Assembly (NCBI GenBank): GCA_020912385.1
Contig: CP087209.1
Location: 62,001-126,000, forward strand
Direction of reading: 5' to 3'
DNA: 64,000 bases
DNA from: Neofusicoccum parvum
Taxonomy: Eukaryota; Ascomycota; Dothideomycetes; Botryosphaeriales; Botryosphaeriaceae
Each line of letters begins with the position of its first letter. The first letter of the stretch is position 1. Below, piece by piece: positions 1 to 10,873 of the stretch. Below the pieces are notes generated by a model. It was not told the origin of the DNA. It did not search any database and worked only from the letters and a program-made list of their open reading frames with translations. The position numbers and the translations under genes were made by a program.

Positions 1-1410
1 AGTACACGGTGCGTAATAGCCTACTCATCTTCTAGGAAAACCGCCTTGTAGTGTCTCAGGACGACCGGCTAAGGACGAAGCTTATTTCAGCCGCTCACCA
101 ACCTCCCGCAACAGGACACCCTGGTATCCAGCATACCTGGGAGCTCCTGAAGGAAAGATACTACTGGAACGGTATAAAAAAGGCAGTAAAACGGTACGTG
201 TAGAACTACCACTCCTATAAGAGAGCCAAGTACAAGATGGAGTCCTATAATAGCCTTCTCAAGCCGCTCCCCATCGGAGATCAACCGTAGAAGCACCTAT
301 CTTGTGACTTTATTACAAAGCTACCTAACTGCCAGGGATTTACCGCCGTACTCGTGGTGGTGGACCGGTTTTCAAAAATGCGGCACTTTATTCTTTGCCA
401 TAACACCACCACTGCGAACCAGATGGCACAGCTATTCAGGGACAATATCTAGAAGTACTATAGCTTACCAGACACCATCGTCTCGGACCGAGGACCTCAG
501 TTCATTAGTGAGTTCTAGCAGGGACTCTACAAGCTCCTACAGATCGACCACCACCTCTCAACAGCCTACCACCCTAAGACAGATGGACAGATAGAAAACG
601 CTAACAAGGAAATGGAAATCTACCTCCGCTATTACGTCAGCTACCATCAGGACGATTAGGTAGACTGGCTGGCTTCTACGGAGTACGCCGCTAATGGAAA
701 CGTCTCCACCTCGTCCACAGTGAGTCCCTTCTTCGTAGTCTATAGATACGAGCCTCGCCTATCCTTTAACTGGACACCTACACCTCCGGCTCCCACCGCC
801 GCGGCTACCTAGAGCAGGGAAAGAGCCAACGAGATGGTAGAAAAGATGTAGAAGGTCTGGAAGTTTATAAAATTCCACCTGTAGCAATCCCAGGAGAAAC
901 AGGTGGAGTTCGCCAACCGCTATAGAAAGGATGTGTCCTACGAGGTGGGAGACAGGGTGTTCATTTCTACCAAAGACATGAACCTAGATCGGCCCTCGCG
1001 GAAGCTGGGATGGACACGGATTGGACTATATTCCATTATTGAAAAGGTAGGAACCGCTTACCGCCTTCAGCTACCGCCGGGCATCAACCGTACCAACGTT
1101 TTCCATCCAAACAAACTCACGAGAGACGACGGCAACCCCCTACCAGGCTAGATACCGGAGCCGCAGCCCGCGGTGCAAGTAGATAATAAAGAGGAGTACG
1201 TGGTAGAGTCTATTCTCGACTCCTGCCTTACTGGAAAAGGGAAAAAGCTCCAGTACAGAGTCTAGTAGGCAGACTGGCCACCAGATCTACAGTGGTATCT
1301 AGCAGGTAACTTCAACCACGCCGCAGGAAAACTCAAGGAATTCCACGACTCCTACCCGGAGAAGCCCGGTCCACCAAAGGAACTCACACGGTGGATTTAA
1401 GAAAACGATA
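1..1410 (+). mobile_element. Decayed Ty3/gypsy chromovirus: integrase plus chromodomain
   Basis: Reading through stops gives the end of a gypsy polyprotein. An integrase zinc-binding region lies at about 90-240 (GHPG, then YYWNGIKKAVKRYV). The catalytic core lies at about 280-600, with the acidic residues in DFITKLP, VSDRGPQF and TDGQIENAN. The C-terminal integrase domain (FHPNKL) ends near 1150. A chromodomain follows at about 1190-1380 (EEYVVESILDS, then ADWPPDLQWY). Many TAG codons stand where Trp is expected, for example at 658-660. Both zinc-binding Cys of the integrase finger are read as Tyr (NYHSYKRAK). All are G:C to A:T transitions, as RIP produces. The element is dead and the 5' part lies outside the window. 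Confidence 0.9.
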
Positions 1411-1459
1411 AAGCTATCGAGTGAGGTCATCACCAGAAGCTCTCGCTTAAGAGGGGGGG

Positions 1460-1757
1460 TAATATAACAATTCAGACCGTCAACATCTCATTCTCCAGAA
1501 AACTAAGCCTAATTAGGCTAAAGCACTTATCTGAGACAAGATATCTAAGACACGGGGTTTACTAAGAGCAAACACTTAGCGGGAACGTACAGGAAAGGGA
1601 AGCCTAAGACCGGCTATTCAACTTCTAACTAGCACCTAGGCTGGATATATAAGTTACTCTCTTCCTCCTCTATTTTCTTTCTTTTCTCTTTCTTTTCTCT
1701 AGCTTAGAAACTTTAGTCAATTTTAAGAATCTAACTTGTTCTTCTTAAGTCGTAACA
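1460..1757 (+). repeat. 3' LTR of the gypsy element
   Basis: A polypurine run (GAGGGGGGG at 1451-1459) directly precedes this stretch, as expected 5' of a 3' LTR. The stretch contains a TATA-like GATATATAAG near 1643-1652 followed by a long pyrimidine tract, and it ends in GTAACA at 1752-1757. The start is inferred from the polypurine tract. The other LTR is outside the window, so the borders could not be matched. Confidence 0.65.
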
Positions 1758-2066
1758 CCGCTACTATAAACCCTCATTGTTCAATAACAAGCTTAATATT
1801 AGTTACAGGCTATAGTATATTTCTAAAACTATATAAAAGCCTATAAATATTAGAGTCTAAAGCCATAGGAGAAGCCTTAGAGGAGTAGATTATATAATAC
1901 TAAGTAATTCTTATATTTAAGTTATTCTCTTCTTCTACTTTCTTTTCTTCTCTCCTTAAGTCTTAGCTTAATATATATAGCGTAATAAACCTTTCAGCGA
2001 TTATTCTAAGATTAAGCCCTAATATAAATACTATTACTATTAAACAATGAGGGTTTATAGTAACGG
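1758..2066. mobile_element. AT-rich inverted-repeat element (MITE-like)
   Basis: The arms at 1758-1787 and 2037-2066 are reverse complements at 27 of 30 positions, the core being TATAAACCCTCATTG. The roughly 250 bp between them is AT-rich and has no coding capacity. The element abuts the end of the gypsy LTR, and no clear target-site duplication is visible. It could be a non-autonomous DNA transposon or a decayed solo element; the family was not recognised. Confidence 0.45.
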
Positions 2067-2329
2067 TATAGAGATAGTCTATAATGAGTCGTTTAATTCT
2101 TCTACCTATTAGTCGTATACGGAAGATATACGTGTGTGTCACGTGCTATACTAAACCCTAATTGGCTCTCGCTAATCTAGTTCTTTTTAGACCTTTAGTT
2201 TCCCAACTAGATTGTTTCTTTATAAAACCAACTCGCTCTACAGCTAAAATCCATCTAGGTATAGTAGCCCTTAGGCTGTTTATTTAATACTCCTACTCAG
2301 CCTTAGAGCGTTGGCTGTAAACCTAGTTA

Positions 2330-2930
2330 CTAGATAAAGCTAGTAAAGTAGTCCCTTACTAGAGGTTTAATTAGTCCGTCTACCACTATATCCTTACTAT
2401 AAATATACTTAATATACACTCGATTCCTTTAAACGAGGTCCCGGACGTTGTAATAATGCACGTCAATATACTTTAACCGTTCATGCATATAAGGATCCTT
2501 TATAAGGGCTAACACGGCCTAATTGTCTCCCTTTAGACTTATAGTACTATTAAACTTCTCGTTCTTAAATAGTACTGCGTAATAAGGGGATAATCTAAGG
2601 TATTTATCTATTTCCATCTCTTAAAGTAGCTGTATAAGCCACTAAGACTCCTTAGCGTAGGTAGATATTACTATATATTCGGCTTCTATAGTAGAGGTGG
2701 TTATTAATCTTTACTTTTAGCTCCTCTAACTAATAGGACCGTTACTAAGTAGGAAGATATATCTAAGAATAGACTTCCTATCTGTTTTATCTATAGTATA
2801 GTCTAAATCTAAATACTCTATAAGCCCTACGCTTCTACTATCCTTGTAGACTATCCTAAGATTGGCTATTAATCTAAGGTACTATAGATAGATAAATTCA
2901 TTTTCTTCCCGATATAGCTCCCTTTCGGGT
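2330..2930 (-). mobile_element. Decayed Ty1/copia RNase H and C-terminal end
   Basis: On the minus strand, reading through stops and one frame change gives a copia RNase H: LIEYLDLDYTIDKTDRKS, then a decayed copy of the conserved TEAEY segment. The usual terminal part follows, with IKDPYMHERLKYIDVHYY and KDIVVDGLIKPL. The stretch is strongly AT-rich with frequent TAG/TAA, consistent with RIP. The 3' LTR would lie between about 2070 and 2330 but could not be delimited. Confidence 0.8.
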
Positions 2931-3096
2931 CCATGCGGGGTAGGCTATCTGCGATATTTTACATGAGAGGGAAAACCTGGTCTCCCAGGTGAAAAACCCC
3001 TCCTTTCTTCTTGGGTTGGTTGCCCCTTCATATTCCGTTTTTCCTGCTTACCGGTAGAAGCTACTATAGCAGCCTTACATTAGCTAGGTGTTAACC

Positions 3097-3849
3097 TTAG
3101 CTCTCTCTTTCTCCCATGTCCTGGTGCTGGTCCTCCTGGTCAAGATCCTGGTTCTCCTGGTAGTTCTCCTGGTGGACCTCCTTGGCCTCCTGGTCCATCT
3201 CTCTTGCCAGACTAAATTGGTTTAGCAGCCCTAGGTGTAGAAACCACTTTGTTGCTGCTTGGACCCCTTTCTTTGTTGACAGAAGGGTGTGGTAGTCTGT
3301 GGTTTCTGCTAGTTGTAGCATCTGTGCTCTGCCTTCTTGGAAGTGTGGGCAGAACAGGAGGATGTGCTTTGGTGTTTGTCTGTGCCAGCCACATGGGCAG
3401 GCTGGGCTGGGGTGGCCTGGTACCTTACGCCTGGAGAGAAAGTCTTCAAGGCCAATGTGTTCAGTGCGCAGTAGGGTGAGGAGAGTGCTTTGTGGTTTGG
3501 TGAGTTCACTGTGGAGCTGCCTGATTTTTGGATTCCAGGATGCGCCCTGGGCCACTGGCTTGTTTCTCCTCTCCTGTCTAGTTTGCTTTGTCCACCTCTC
3601 CTTCCATAGCTCTCTGATTGCCGTACGAAGCCTGGTTTGCTCTGGGAATTTTTGACTTGCAGGGGGGCAGCTGCTGAGGAGGGAGTCCAGTTTTCTCTCT
3701 AGTAGTGTTCTCCTAGATGGGCCAGAAGCTCCCTTGGCATTCAGTGTGGCCCTAGCAATCATCTTGATGTCCCTGCATGTGTTCTCAACTATTGTGGCTA
3801 CCGGTCCCTTTTTGCTTCTGATTGTATGTGCCAGTGTAAGCTCATCCAA
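3097..3849 (-). mobile_element. 5'-truncated Tad-type LINE, C-terminal part of ORF2
   Basis: An uninterrupted 250-residue frame resembles the end of fungal Tad/I-clade LINE polyproteins. It has a basic linker, a segment STLLTLLRTEHIGL, and a zinc-knuckle-like CPCGWHRQTPKHILLFCP (C-x-C...H...C) that closes such proteins. The last part is acidic and Gln-rich. The 5' end stops abruptly near 3850, as expected for target-primed 5' truncation. Unlike its neighbours it shows no RIP decay. Minus-strand 3' UTR sequence probably continues to about 2935. Confidence 0.75.
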
Positions 3850-4341
3850 GTAGAGTGAGAGGGGGGCTATATTTTAATATAGTAGCTTTCTTAAAGAGAT
3901 ATAGAAATTATACTTGTATATTATCTAATAGGACTCTATTTATTATAATATCTATGTGATGGTTCAACCCTAGGGTGAGCGCTGAAGAGTTGGATTCCGT
4001 CTATACGAAGGTCAAGCTGGGGAGGAAAGGACACGCGTCCCCAGCGACTCTATATAAGCGAATACTAGCGCTACACGTGATCGCCGCGGATCCTCCAAGG
4101 CACCATCATGGGTATAAACCATAACAGTCTGCAACAGGCGCCGGCCATTACCCCGCTCTATTTTTAGCAATGTTCTATTGCAGGCGCCAACAAACCGCTA
4201 TTCTAAACCTAGACTACTACGCCGCACACTAATAGAAAATGACAAGTGTGCACGCTCTCAAGGTCCGTCTCATAAATACTCTCACATATCAACGGAGTCT
4301 TTTTCTCACAACACGCTTCCCACCCGCACTCTTTACACATC
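3850..4341. other. Spacer between LINE fragment and F-box gene
   Basis: 3850-3960 is AT-rich and probably element-derived. From 3960 the composition returns to normal and forms the upstream region of the F-box gene. No gene was recognised here. Confidence 0.5.
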
Positions 4342-5732
4342 ATGACACGCTTGACCAAGCTGAGCGAAGATGTTATCTTGATGATCTTGTCGTATCTGGA
4401 TGAGCTAGAGCCTTACAGCCAACAAACTCCAATGAAACGGTCTCTATGCTCCGTGGCTCTCGTTGACCCGGTCATCGCACGCCTCTCCAGCCACTACATA
4501 TTTCGACACATCGAAGTAGTTCTCGACACACCAAAGTTCGATCTTCTACAGCGCAGCCTCAACGCAAACACGGAGAGATCCCAAAAGCTGCAATCACACA
4601 TTCGAATCCTCGACGTTCGATGGAGGCATACAGACCAGGAGCAAAAGCTCAATCACCTGCTTCGCATGGCCCCATGCCTTCGAGACTTGCGGCTTAGAGG
4701 ACCTGACGAGCGACCTTCAAACTTGGAATTCTTAGATCTATCAATGTTGCACGAGCTACGGACGACAACTCTCGACGTAAGTTTGACGTTTAATGATTTG
4801 ATTAACTTCGCAATGCTGGAAAACGTCAACACGATCGAGATGTTGCAGCTTGGCAGCCTCGGTTTTCGATCCAAAAACTTGCCTTCCTGCTCTCGACCTG
4901 TTCCTCTGGAGCGTTTGGATACTTCGGGCCATTCATTCTCCAGCCGGACCCTGCGGGACATACTGGAACTTTCGAAAGGAACAAGAAATTTGGTCACCGC
5001 CTGGCCTGGTACGGTCAACGAAAATCACTCCAGGCGTGATCACCTCCGGTCTCCTGTTGAAAGGGGCGAAGACATTCCACCACGGGAGATCAGTATGGCG
5101 TTGCGACCGGCTCAAGGTCCTCTCGAAGAGTTGAAACTACATTCTTGGTCCGGACATACACACCGACAGGACGGACGTGCGGTTGATCTATCAGGCTTCC
5201 ACGCGCTGCAAAAGGTCATTCTACCTGCGGAGTGTTTTTTCCGCCAGGATGAGCGAAAGGAAGATATATCACCATTTCTTCCTCGACAGATCCAAGACGT
5301 AGAGGTCAGTTGCCGTGAACATTTGTTTACGGAAATGATATTTGAAAGCTAATCGTATCGCAATTACAGATATTCTTTAGTCTTTCAAGCGGCATAAACG
5401 CATTGAATAGCTCAAGACCTCGGGTTCCACCCGGAGACGCCGATACCGATTGGCTCATGCAGTTGGCCTACAACAAGCCTGAAAAGTTTCCCCATTTAAA
5501 GCGAGTTATTGTATATGAGGAAAACAAAAACAGTGGTCCGTGTGGGACATGCAAGGTAGCATGCGGACTCGTTCCGTGGGATTCATCTCCAGACATGCAC
5601 CGCGCTTTCCAAGGCAAAGCGATCAGCTTGAAAGTTACGATACGTCGTTGGCATGCCCCGAAAGGTTACTCAAATTTTGCTCGCATGATTTCTGGTTTTC
5701 CGATGGAATACGATGAAAATGCTGATTGGTGA
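4342..5732 (+). CDS. F-box protein
   Basis: The protein starts with an F-box (LTKLSEDVILMILSYL at residues 4-19) and continues with a leucine-rich but irregular substrate-binding part, a usual layout for fungal F-box proteins that link a target to the SCF ubiquitin ligase. One intron is inferred at 5305-5369 (donor GTCAGT, branch GCTAAT, acceptor TTACAG). It joins ...QDVE to IFFSLSSGINAL in phase 0 and is needed because the first frame otherwise stops at 5350. The spliced model is about 441 residues and ends ENADW. The target is not predictable. It sits next to the transposon block but shows no damage. Confidence 0.8.
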
Positions 5733-6068
5733 TATTTTTTTCAGAGCGATAGTTTGATTATAGAGGTGCCGTGGAGTTCTATGGACAGTAAGTAAATTCG
5801 TACACTGCAATAATTGCGGAGCTGGTTTGGGCGTTGAATGATACAATTTTGGGAGAGTACCGAAACAAGTGCAAGTGGAAAATGTTTTCAATGCGAGCAG
5901 CCCTTATTATTGGAGTCAAAGTGACATTTGAACTCTTATTCATTCTGTCGATGTGTCCTTTAGGACCTGAATCTCCAGCACTACTAAAATTTGTCAAAAA
6001 TAAATCACATCCACTTGCAACGTGGGATTCTGAAACGAACGGTAACCATTCTCTGATGTGATACTGTC
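5733..6068. other. Intergenic stretch, no gene seen
   Basis: Convergent 3' ends of the F-box and metallopeptidase genes. Only short, unlinked open frames occur on either strand. Confidence 0.6.
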
Positions 6069-7234
6069 TTATACAATTGCAATCGTAGAGTCATAAGTCA
6101 GCTTACCAGCCTCCAAATCGTCCTGGGGCTTTTTCACGATTCTGAAGGCCCTCTCTGCCATTTTAGCAAGTAGTCCGTAGTAAGCATAACTGTCGGCATT
6201 TCTTAGGGACTGATCTTTCTGAGGTGCTCGAATACCAGCCCAGCTGTATCCCCACACATCTCGCCCGTTGACAGTGTGTTGATCCAAAGTAGCCGAAATG
6301 CCGGTGGTGCCCATCGACGGAAGATGAGCAAGCTACACATCATTAGTTGTGGCTCAAGAGTTTCGGGAATACTGCCTACTTCGTGGAGAATCACGACACT
6401 CAGAAGCTCTTCCCCATAATAATCTACTCTTGTGTTGCTCGAAAGATCTTTCGTTGTCGGTATGCTACCCAATGTCACTGGCCTAGCATTTTGCACCCCG
6501 ACCTGAAGACCAAAATTACAAAGCTATGAAGCCTTAAGGTCAGTAACCTCCAGGAATAGTTCGGATGAAAGACAAGGAACTGACCGTAATGACTGCTCTT
6601 CGGGGGTTTTGATCCTGTGCAACTAAGTCTGCAAGCCAATGAGTTACAGCTACAGCTTTGTCCGACGGATGTGCAGCAGCGAGGTTGTCTTGGCAGCCTA
6701 AGGAGCCTTGAGACATGCGAACCATGTTGCCGTTATCCCGCAGCTCTTGATCATGTCCTCTTAGACGTTGGCTGTTTGGTTGTATGCTTGGAATTATTGC
6801 TTGGATGTCCGGAACTGCCACCCAACGGCTAGGGAGGTCGTCATCGCAGTAGAACCTAACCTCGGACTGCTTCTGCTCATTCGTACGAGTTATTTTTGCA
6901 ACCCTGTCCAGGAGTGCTACAGCTCATTAGCATCCATCTTTGTGGTTATAAACTTTGCCCACTTACAGTTCACGTGGTTGACAGATGCTTGATCACTGAA
7001 GTCGGTTCGGAAGATGTTACGGAATGCGTCCTGTTGAGTTTCATCTCCTCTGAGCGTTCTATCGCGCGCGGATTTCGCCATCTCTTTGCTTTCTGCTATA
7101 GCGCTCTCAATTCCTGGGAGATAACTCCCTCCACCGAGAGTTCTGCATGAGCCGTCTATCCAATAAGTGAGAGACTGGCAGTCGATCAAGGGAAAAAGAC
7201 ATGCCAACGCAACGAGCAATTGATATGACTGCAT
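6069..7234 (-). CDS. Secreted aspzincin-like zinc metallopeptidase
   Basis: Four exons on the minus strand: 7234-6967, 6916-6585, 6502-6380 and 6332-6069 (987 nt, 328 residues, frame closes). The N-terminus MQSYQLLVALACLFPLIDC is a signal peptide. The zinc motif HELAHL is formed only after splicing, because the third intron lies between HE and LAHL. Downstream, ...YSWAGIR...NADSYAYYGLLAK fits the third-ligand region of M35-like enzymes (deuterolysin and lysine-specific endopeptidase relatives, Asp as third zinc ligand). It probably cuts proteins outside the cell. The start was chosen at the signal peptide, not at the in-frame Met 35 codons upstream. Confidence 0.75.
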
Positions 7235-7536
7235 TGAGTGCGTTTGATGAGGATAATGCTTGTGAAGACAATGGGTAGTGTAGCTGTGCACCATTTTTTT
7301 TTTTGATAACCAAAAGGCTATTTGTATTATTTCTAGCACATTGAGTGTCCACTGGCGCCACTTCGGCGATCTGGAACTCCTGCAAGTGGATCCAATGAGA
7401 ATTATCTTACTTTCCCTGCAGTGTTGGTCTTAATGGAATAAGCCTACCTTCTCGCGAAACTAAGGGAGGGAGCTGAAAACAAAGAAGAACAGAAAATCTA
7501 CTTCTTGCAGTCCTACATCTTGCAACGTCTTCACTA

Positions 7537-8146
7537 GGAGCAATTTTCTAAAGATAGAGGCGAAAGAGCGGCAAAGGTTGGTGTGATCGCTAGGCTTTTC
7601 TTAGTTTTGCCGTATCCACGCCGCCTGTGCCGCCAACTTGTTGGTGCGGCAATGAGTATATACTGCTCTGACGTTTCAATTCCTTGCTCTGCCAGGTTCA
7701 TGGCCATGAATGCGACACGGCCAGTAAGCGCCACGCTAGCGTTTTGAAATTCGTGCTTCCAACCACAAATCACCAGTACCGAAACCATTTTATATCGACT
7801 CGTGGCTGCTCTAAGGATTACCTGTTGGCGGCGTGGCTGGACCCAACAAAAAAGGGCCTCATGCAGAGTCCACCCGTTTTGATTCTTCACTTGCTCCAAC
7901 TTGAGGTCAAGATCGTTGGTTAGGTGCCACAGATGGAGGCTGAGTACTTTGTTACAGTGAAGCCAACATCGAGATTCCATCTCCTTACTTGACGAAGTTG
8001 CGGCGTCGCGTGCGGCGTGGCGCGATTGGAGTGAAATCCTGCCTTTTAACCGGGATTCCGAATCCCGATCTCGACCCATTCGAGAGAGCTGAACAGATAG
8101 CAAACTTGTTCAGAAGACATAGAGCAGCGGAAAGTAGAGGTGGCAT
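7537..8146 (-). CDS. Putative secreted protein of unknown function
   Basis: The first exon (8146-7989) encodes a likely signal peptide (MPPLLSAALCLLNKFAICS) and then a basic segment (PRRTRRRNFVK) ending at a GTAAGG donor. A fitting acceptor (ACTCAG, exon from 7939) leads to LHLWHLTNDLDLKLEQVKN and on to a stop near 7537. A further intron near 7830 is possible. No family was recognised and the 3' model is weak. The gene is divergent from the secreted gene that starts 86 bp away at 8232, which suggests shared control. Confidence 0.4.
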
Positions 8147-8231
8147 TTGGCTTAGGTTACGGATATAAAGCATCTTACTGTTGACTCGAAGGACAATCCA
8201 GCACTCAGATTACAGTCATCTCAAAAAAGCT

Positions 8232-10255
8232 ATGCAGTCTCATGTCCTGCTAATCCTATGTTGTCTCAATTTCCGTACGACGCTCGGCAAGGCTGCCATC
8301 CCGACAGTGCAAATGGGACCTGTAGCCAATTTCGAGGCGTCTGGGGTAAGATCCACAGTTCTTTGCAGGAAGTGAGACTCATTTGGGCAGACATCGAATG
8401 CTCCGACCCCCACATCAGATCAGATCTCCATCATTGGCGGTACACCCGGAAGCACCGACATCCCTTCTGAAGGCCTCACCTTCTATCTTGGTCCAGGTGT
8501 CCAGGCTTCCGTCAAGAATGCGATCGCCCAGAACTGTCAGCAGCGCTCCAGTCCAGAATGCCAAAATGCCGTGATAGGGGCACTCAATGGGAAATCAAAC
8601 GAAGCATCTCTGCAGGTGCGACAGTTGGCACCGTTGTGGGTTGTGAGTGTCCTCGTCGCAGGCGTTGCCTGGGTTGTTGGCGAGCTGCACGAGAGAAACA
8701 AGCAAATTTCACCCGTTAGGATGCCTTCTCCGCAACTGACACAGCTTGCGTCGATATCCACTGACAGTACTGTCGTATTCGCCTCCGGATCAAATGACCC
8801 GAGTGCAGTGACGGTGACAATGACAGATCCTCCTCCAGTTTCCGCAACAATCACAGGGTAGGGCATTTCCCGCTCAAGATAGGATACCTGCTGACCGTTC
8901 CAGACCCGTTGCAGCTGTTTCGACAGATCGTGATGGAGACGCGGTTATCAACATCCCTGAAAACGTCGCAGACATCCTTAACTCTGTCCTCGACAGTACC
9001 ATCTGCCACCGTGCCGTCGGCATCGATTGCGTCAGCAGGGGCTCGACCAGCATTATCAAGTACACTAAGAACCACCCGGATATATTCAAACAATTGAAAC
9101 CGTTGACCGTAATCAATATCGCACCTCTCGCCGACAAAGCCGTGCAGCTAGCCATCGACGGGCTTGCTGACACCACCAAAGGGGTGGCAGAACTTTCTGA
9201 TGACCAATTGATGGGATATGCTACGTGTCGAACGGCGCGAGAAAGTAAGACACCGCTGGTTTTCTTATTGTTGCTACAGAATCTTGCTATATAGGTGTAA
9301 TGATCGGATTTACGGAAATACGCATAACTAGGGTGAATGACTTGTGCAGGGGTAGGTGTATGGTGTAGTAACAAGGCAAGTAGTAAAACGCATGTGGAAC
9401 AAGGAGGTAAAACACGTGATTGCGGGCCAATGTGGTTGACACTACGGCTATCTTCTTCCTGGCATACTCCCGATTTGTGTTGCACCACGGTGCCATGACA
9501 CAAGCAACAGTTGCGGCGGATGTGATTTCTACAACGACATCAAGCACGGCACCGTCTCAATCAAGTACGCCTTGCCAGTCCGAGGATCGGATTCCTATTT
9601 GTTCGAATTGCGGGGGCAGGATCCCATTCGTACCAGAGCTGAGCAAGTGCCTCGGCGTGGGTGCAAAGAGAATATTCGGCCGGTAAGAATTTAAATTTCC
9701 CGCCACGTCTATGAATTCTTCTTCTCGGACACATGCTTACTCCTTTAAAAGTTGTGATTGTATGGATGGGAGCCAATATGACTACTACAAGCCTCACACG
9801 TATGATTCGACTGGACAAGCCATACTTGCCGATCTTCCAGATCTTCCGCCCTACGCCGGAAAGTGCGCTGCGAATATCACTCAGGTTCAGAACACATACG
9901 GGGGCTCGACAGTCATTCCATACCAGTATAGTGTGGACCTCTTCGACCTCATGGGAACGCAGATTGGATCAGCAGAAAAACAGACGGCCTCGGAATCCAA
10001 GCCGCTTGATATTACGAGCCAGCTACCTTACGTCTTTATAGTAAAGCCTTTAGGAACCGGTGAGATGGTTCAGTTTCTATACGCAGGCATTAAGTGGGAC
10101 GATTCAGACGACGATAGCAAGAAGAAAGGATATTGTGACCAGTCTAGATGGAGCGGTACAAGGCCTCCGGTGAGTCGAGCACATCTAGAGAGGAAGCCGG
10201 TTCTTTGCTGACAGATATTCAGACAAGAGAACTGCGCTGCTATTTCACCTGTTGA
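8232..10255 (+). CDS. Multi-exon secreted protein of unknown function
   Basis: Exons 8232-8345, 8391-8857 and 8904-9244 are well supported by splice consensus and phase. The part between 9245 and about 9500 is unresolved. A Cys-rich segment (CQSEDRIPICSNCGG) runs to a donor at about 9681, then an exon begins CDCMDGSQYDYY, and a last exon 10223-10255 ends ELRCYFTC. The N-terminus has a signal peptide, then a Gly/Thr-rich part, YLGPGVQASVKNAIAQNC, a hydrophobic segment (PLWVVSVLVAGVAWVVGEL) and a Cys-rich C-terminal domain. The layout recalls a lineage-restricted family of fungal secreted proteins, but I cannot name a function. Confidence 0.6.
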
Positions 10256-10606
10256 CATAATTGGCATTGGAATTTCCCTTTGAAAGTATTTCAAGCTTTG
10301 CCTTGAAGAACTTTCGCTCCATGAACAATTTCTCTTCTCTTGTCCTGCGTTCTTGCACCGTCGCATTTAGTAAATACAACATTCTTGCTAAATTGACGTA
10401 GATACTGTGGCACGATATTTGATGTCTCTTTGCGTATGTTACTGTGAACACAAGCAATTATCTCTCTTTAGTGGAATGTGCGTCTATCTCATTCTTAATT
10501 GTTCACCGAATAGTGATAAACTGAGGCTGATCCTCCAATGAACGCTTTCTCCAATAGCATACTGGAGTCAGGAGTACTTACTGCTGATCTTAGCGTACTT
10601 AATATT
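10256..10606. other. Intergenic stretch, no gene seen
   Basis: AT-leaning spacer between the secreted gene and the promoter of the dehydrogenase. No supported frame. Confidence 0.5.
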
Positions 10607-10640
10607 GTCTTCTCGGGAACCCCGTCTTCTCGGGAACCCC
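10607..10640. repeat. 17-bp perfect tandem duplication
   Basis: Two exact copies of GTCTTCTCGGGAACCCC at 10607-10623 and 10624-10640, upstream of the dehydrogenase gene. Confidence 0.95.
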
Positions 10641-10671
10641 ATATCAGCCTCACAAGTAGATAGCTTTTGCT

Positions 10672-10706
10672 TACCGGCTACCGGCTACCGGCTACCGGCT
10701 ACCGGC
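10672..10706. repeat. Five exact copies of the 7-mer TACCGGC
   Basis: A short tandem array in the dehydrogenase promoter, about 170-200 bp before the ATG. Each unit contains CCGG, so it could add CGG/CCG half-sites for zinc-cluster regulators or simply be slippage-prone microsatellite DNA. Confidence 0.95.
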
Positions 10707-10718
10707 TTTTTATACCGC

Positions 10719-10769
10719 GACGGTCCGAACCACGGTCCGAGCAACGGTCCGAACCGAGCAGAGGTCCGA
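10719..10769 (+). promoter_or_regulatory. Three CGGTCCG motifs spaced 12 bp in the dehydrogenase promoter
   Basis: CGGTCCG occurs at 10721-10727, 10733-10739 and 10745-10751, exactly 12 bp apart, with a partial GGTCCG at 10763. They lie about 120-150 bp before the ATG. The same motif, in threes, stands in the promoters of the hydrolase and BVMO genes of this cluster. CGG...CCG half-sites are what Zn2Cys6 dimers typically bind, so the regulator encoded at 12012-13854 is the natural candidate. The binding is an inference. Confidence 0.6.
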
Positions 10770-10873
10770 AAGAGAGCCCGGCGACTTCAAGTACTCCTCT
10801 CTGATCTTGCTTGAGGAACACATCGGCCAGCAAACCGACACTTTCCCTCCCAGCGTCGAGAAATCCCACCACC

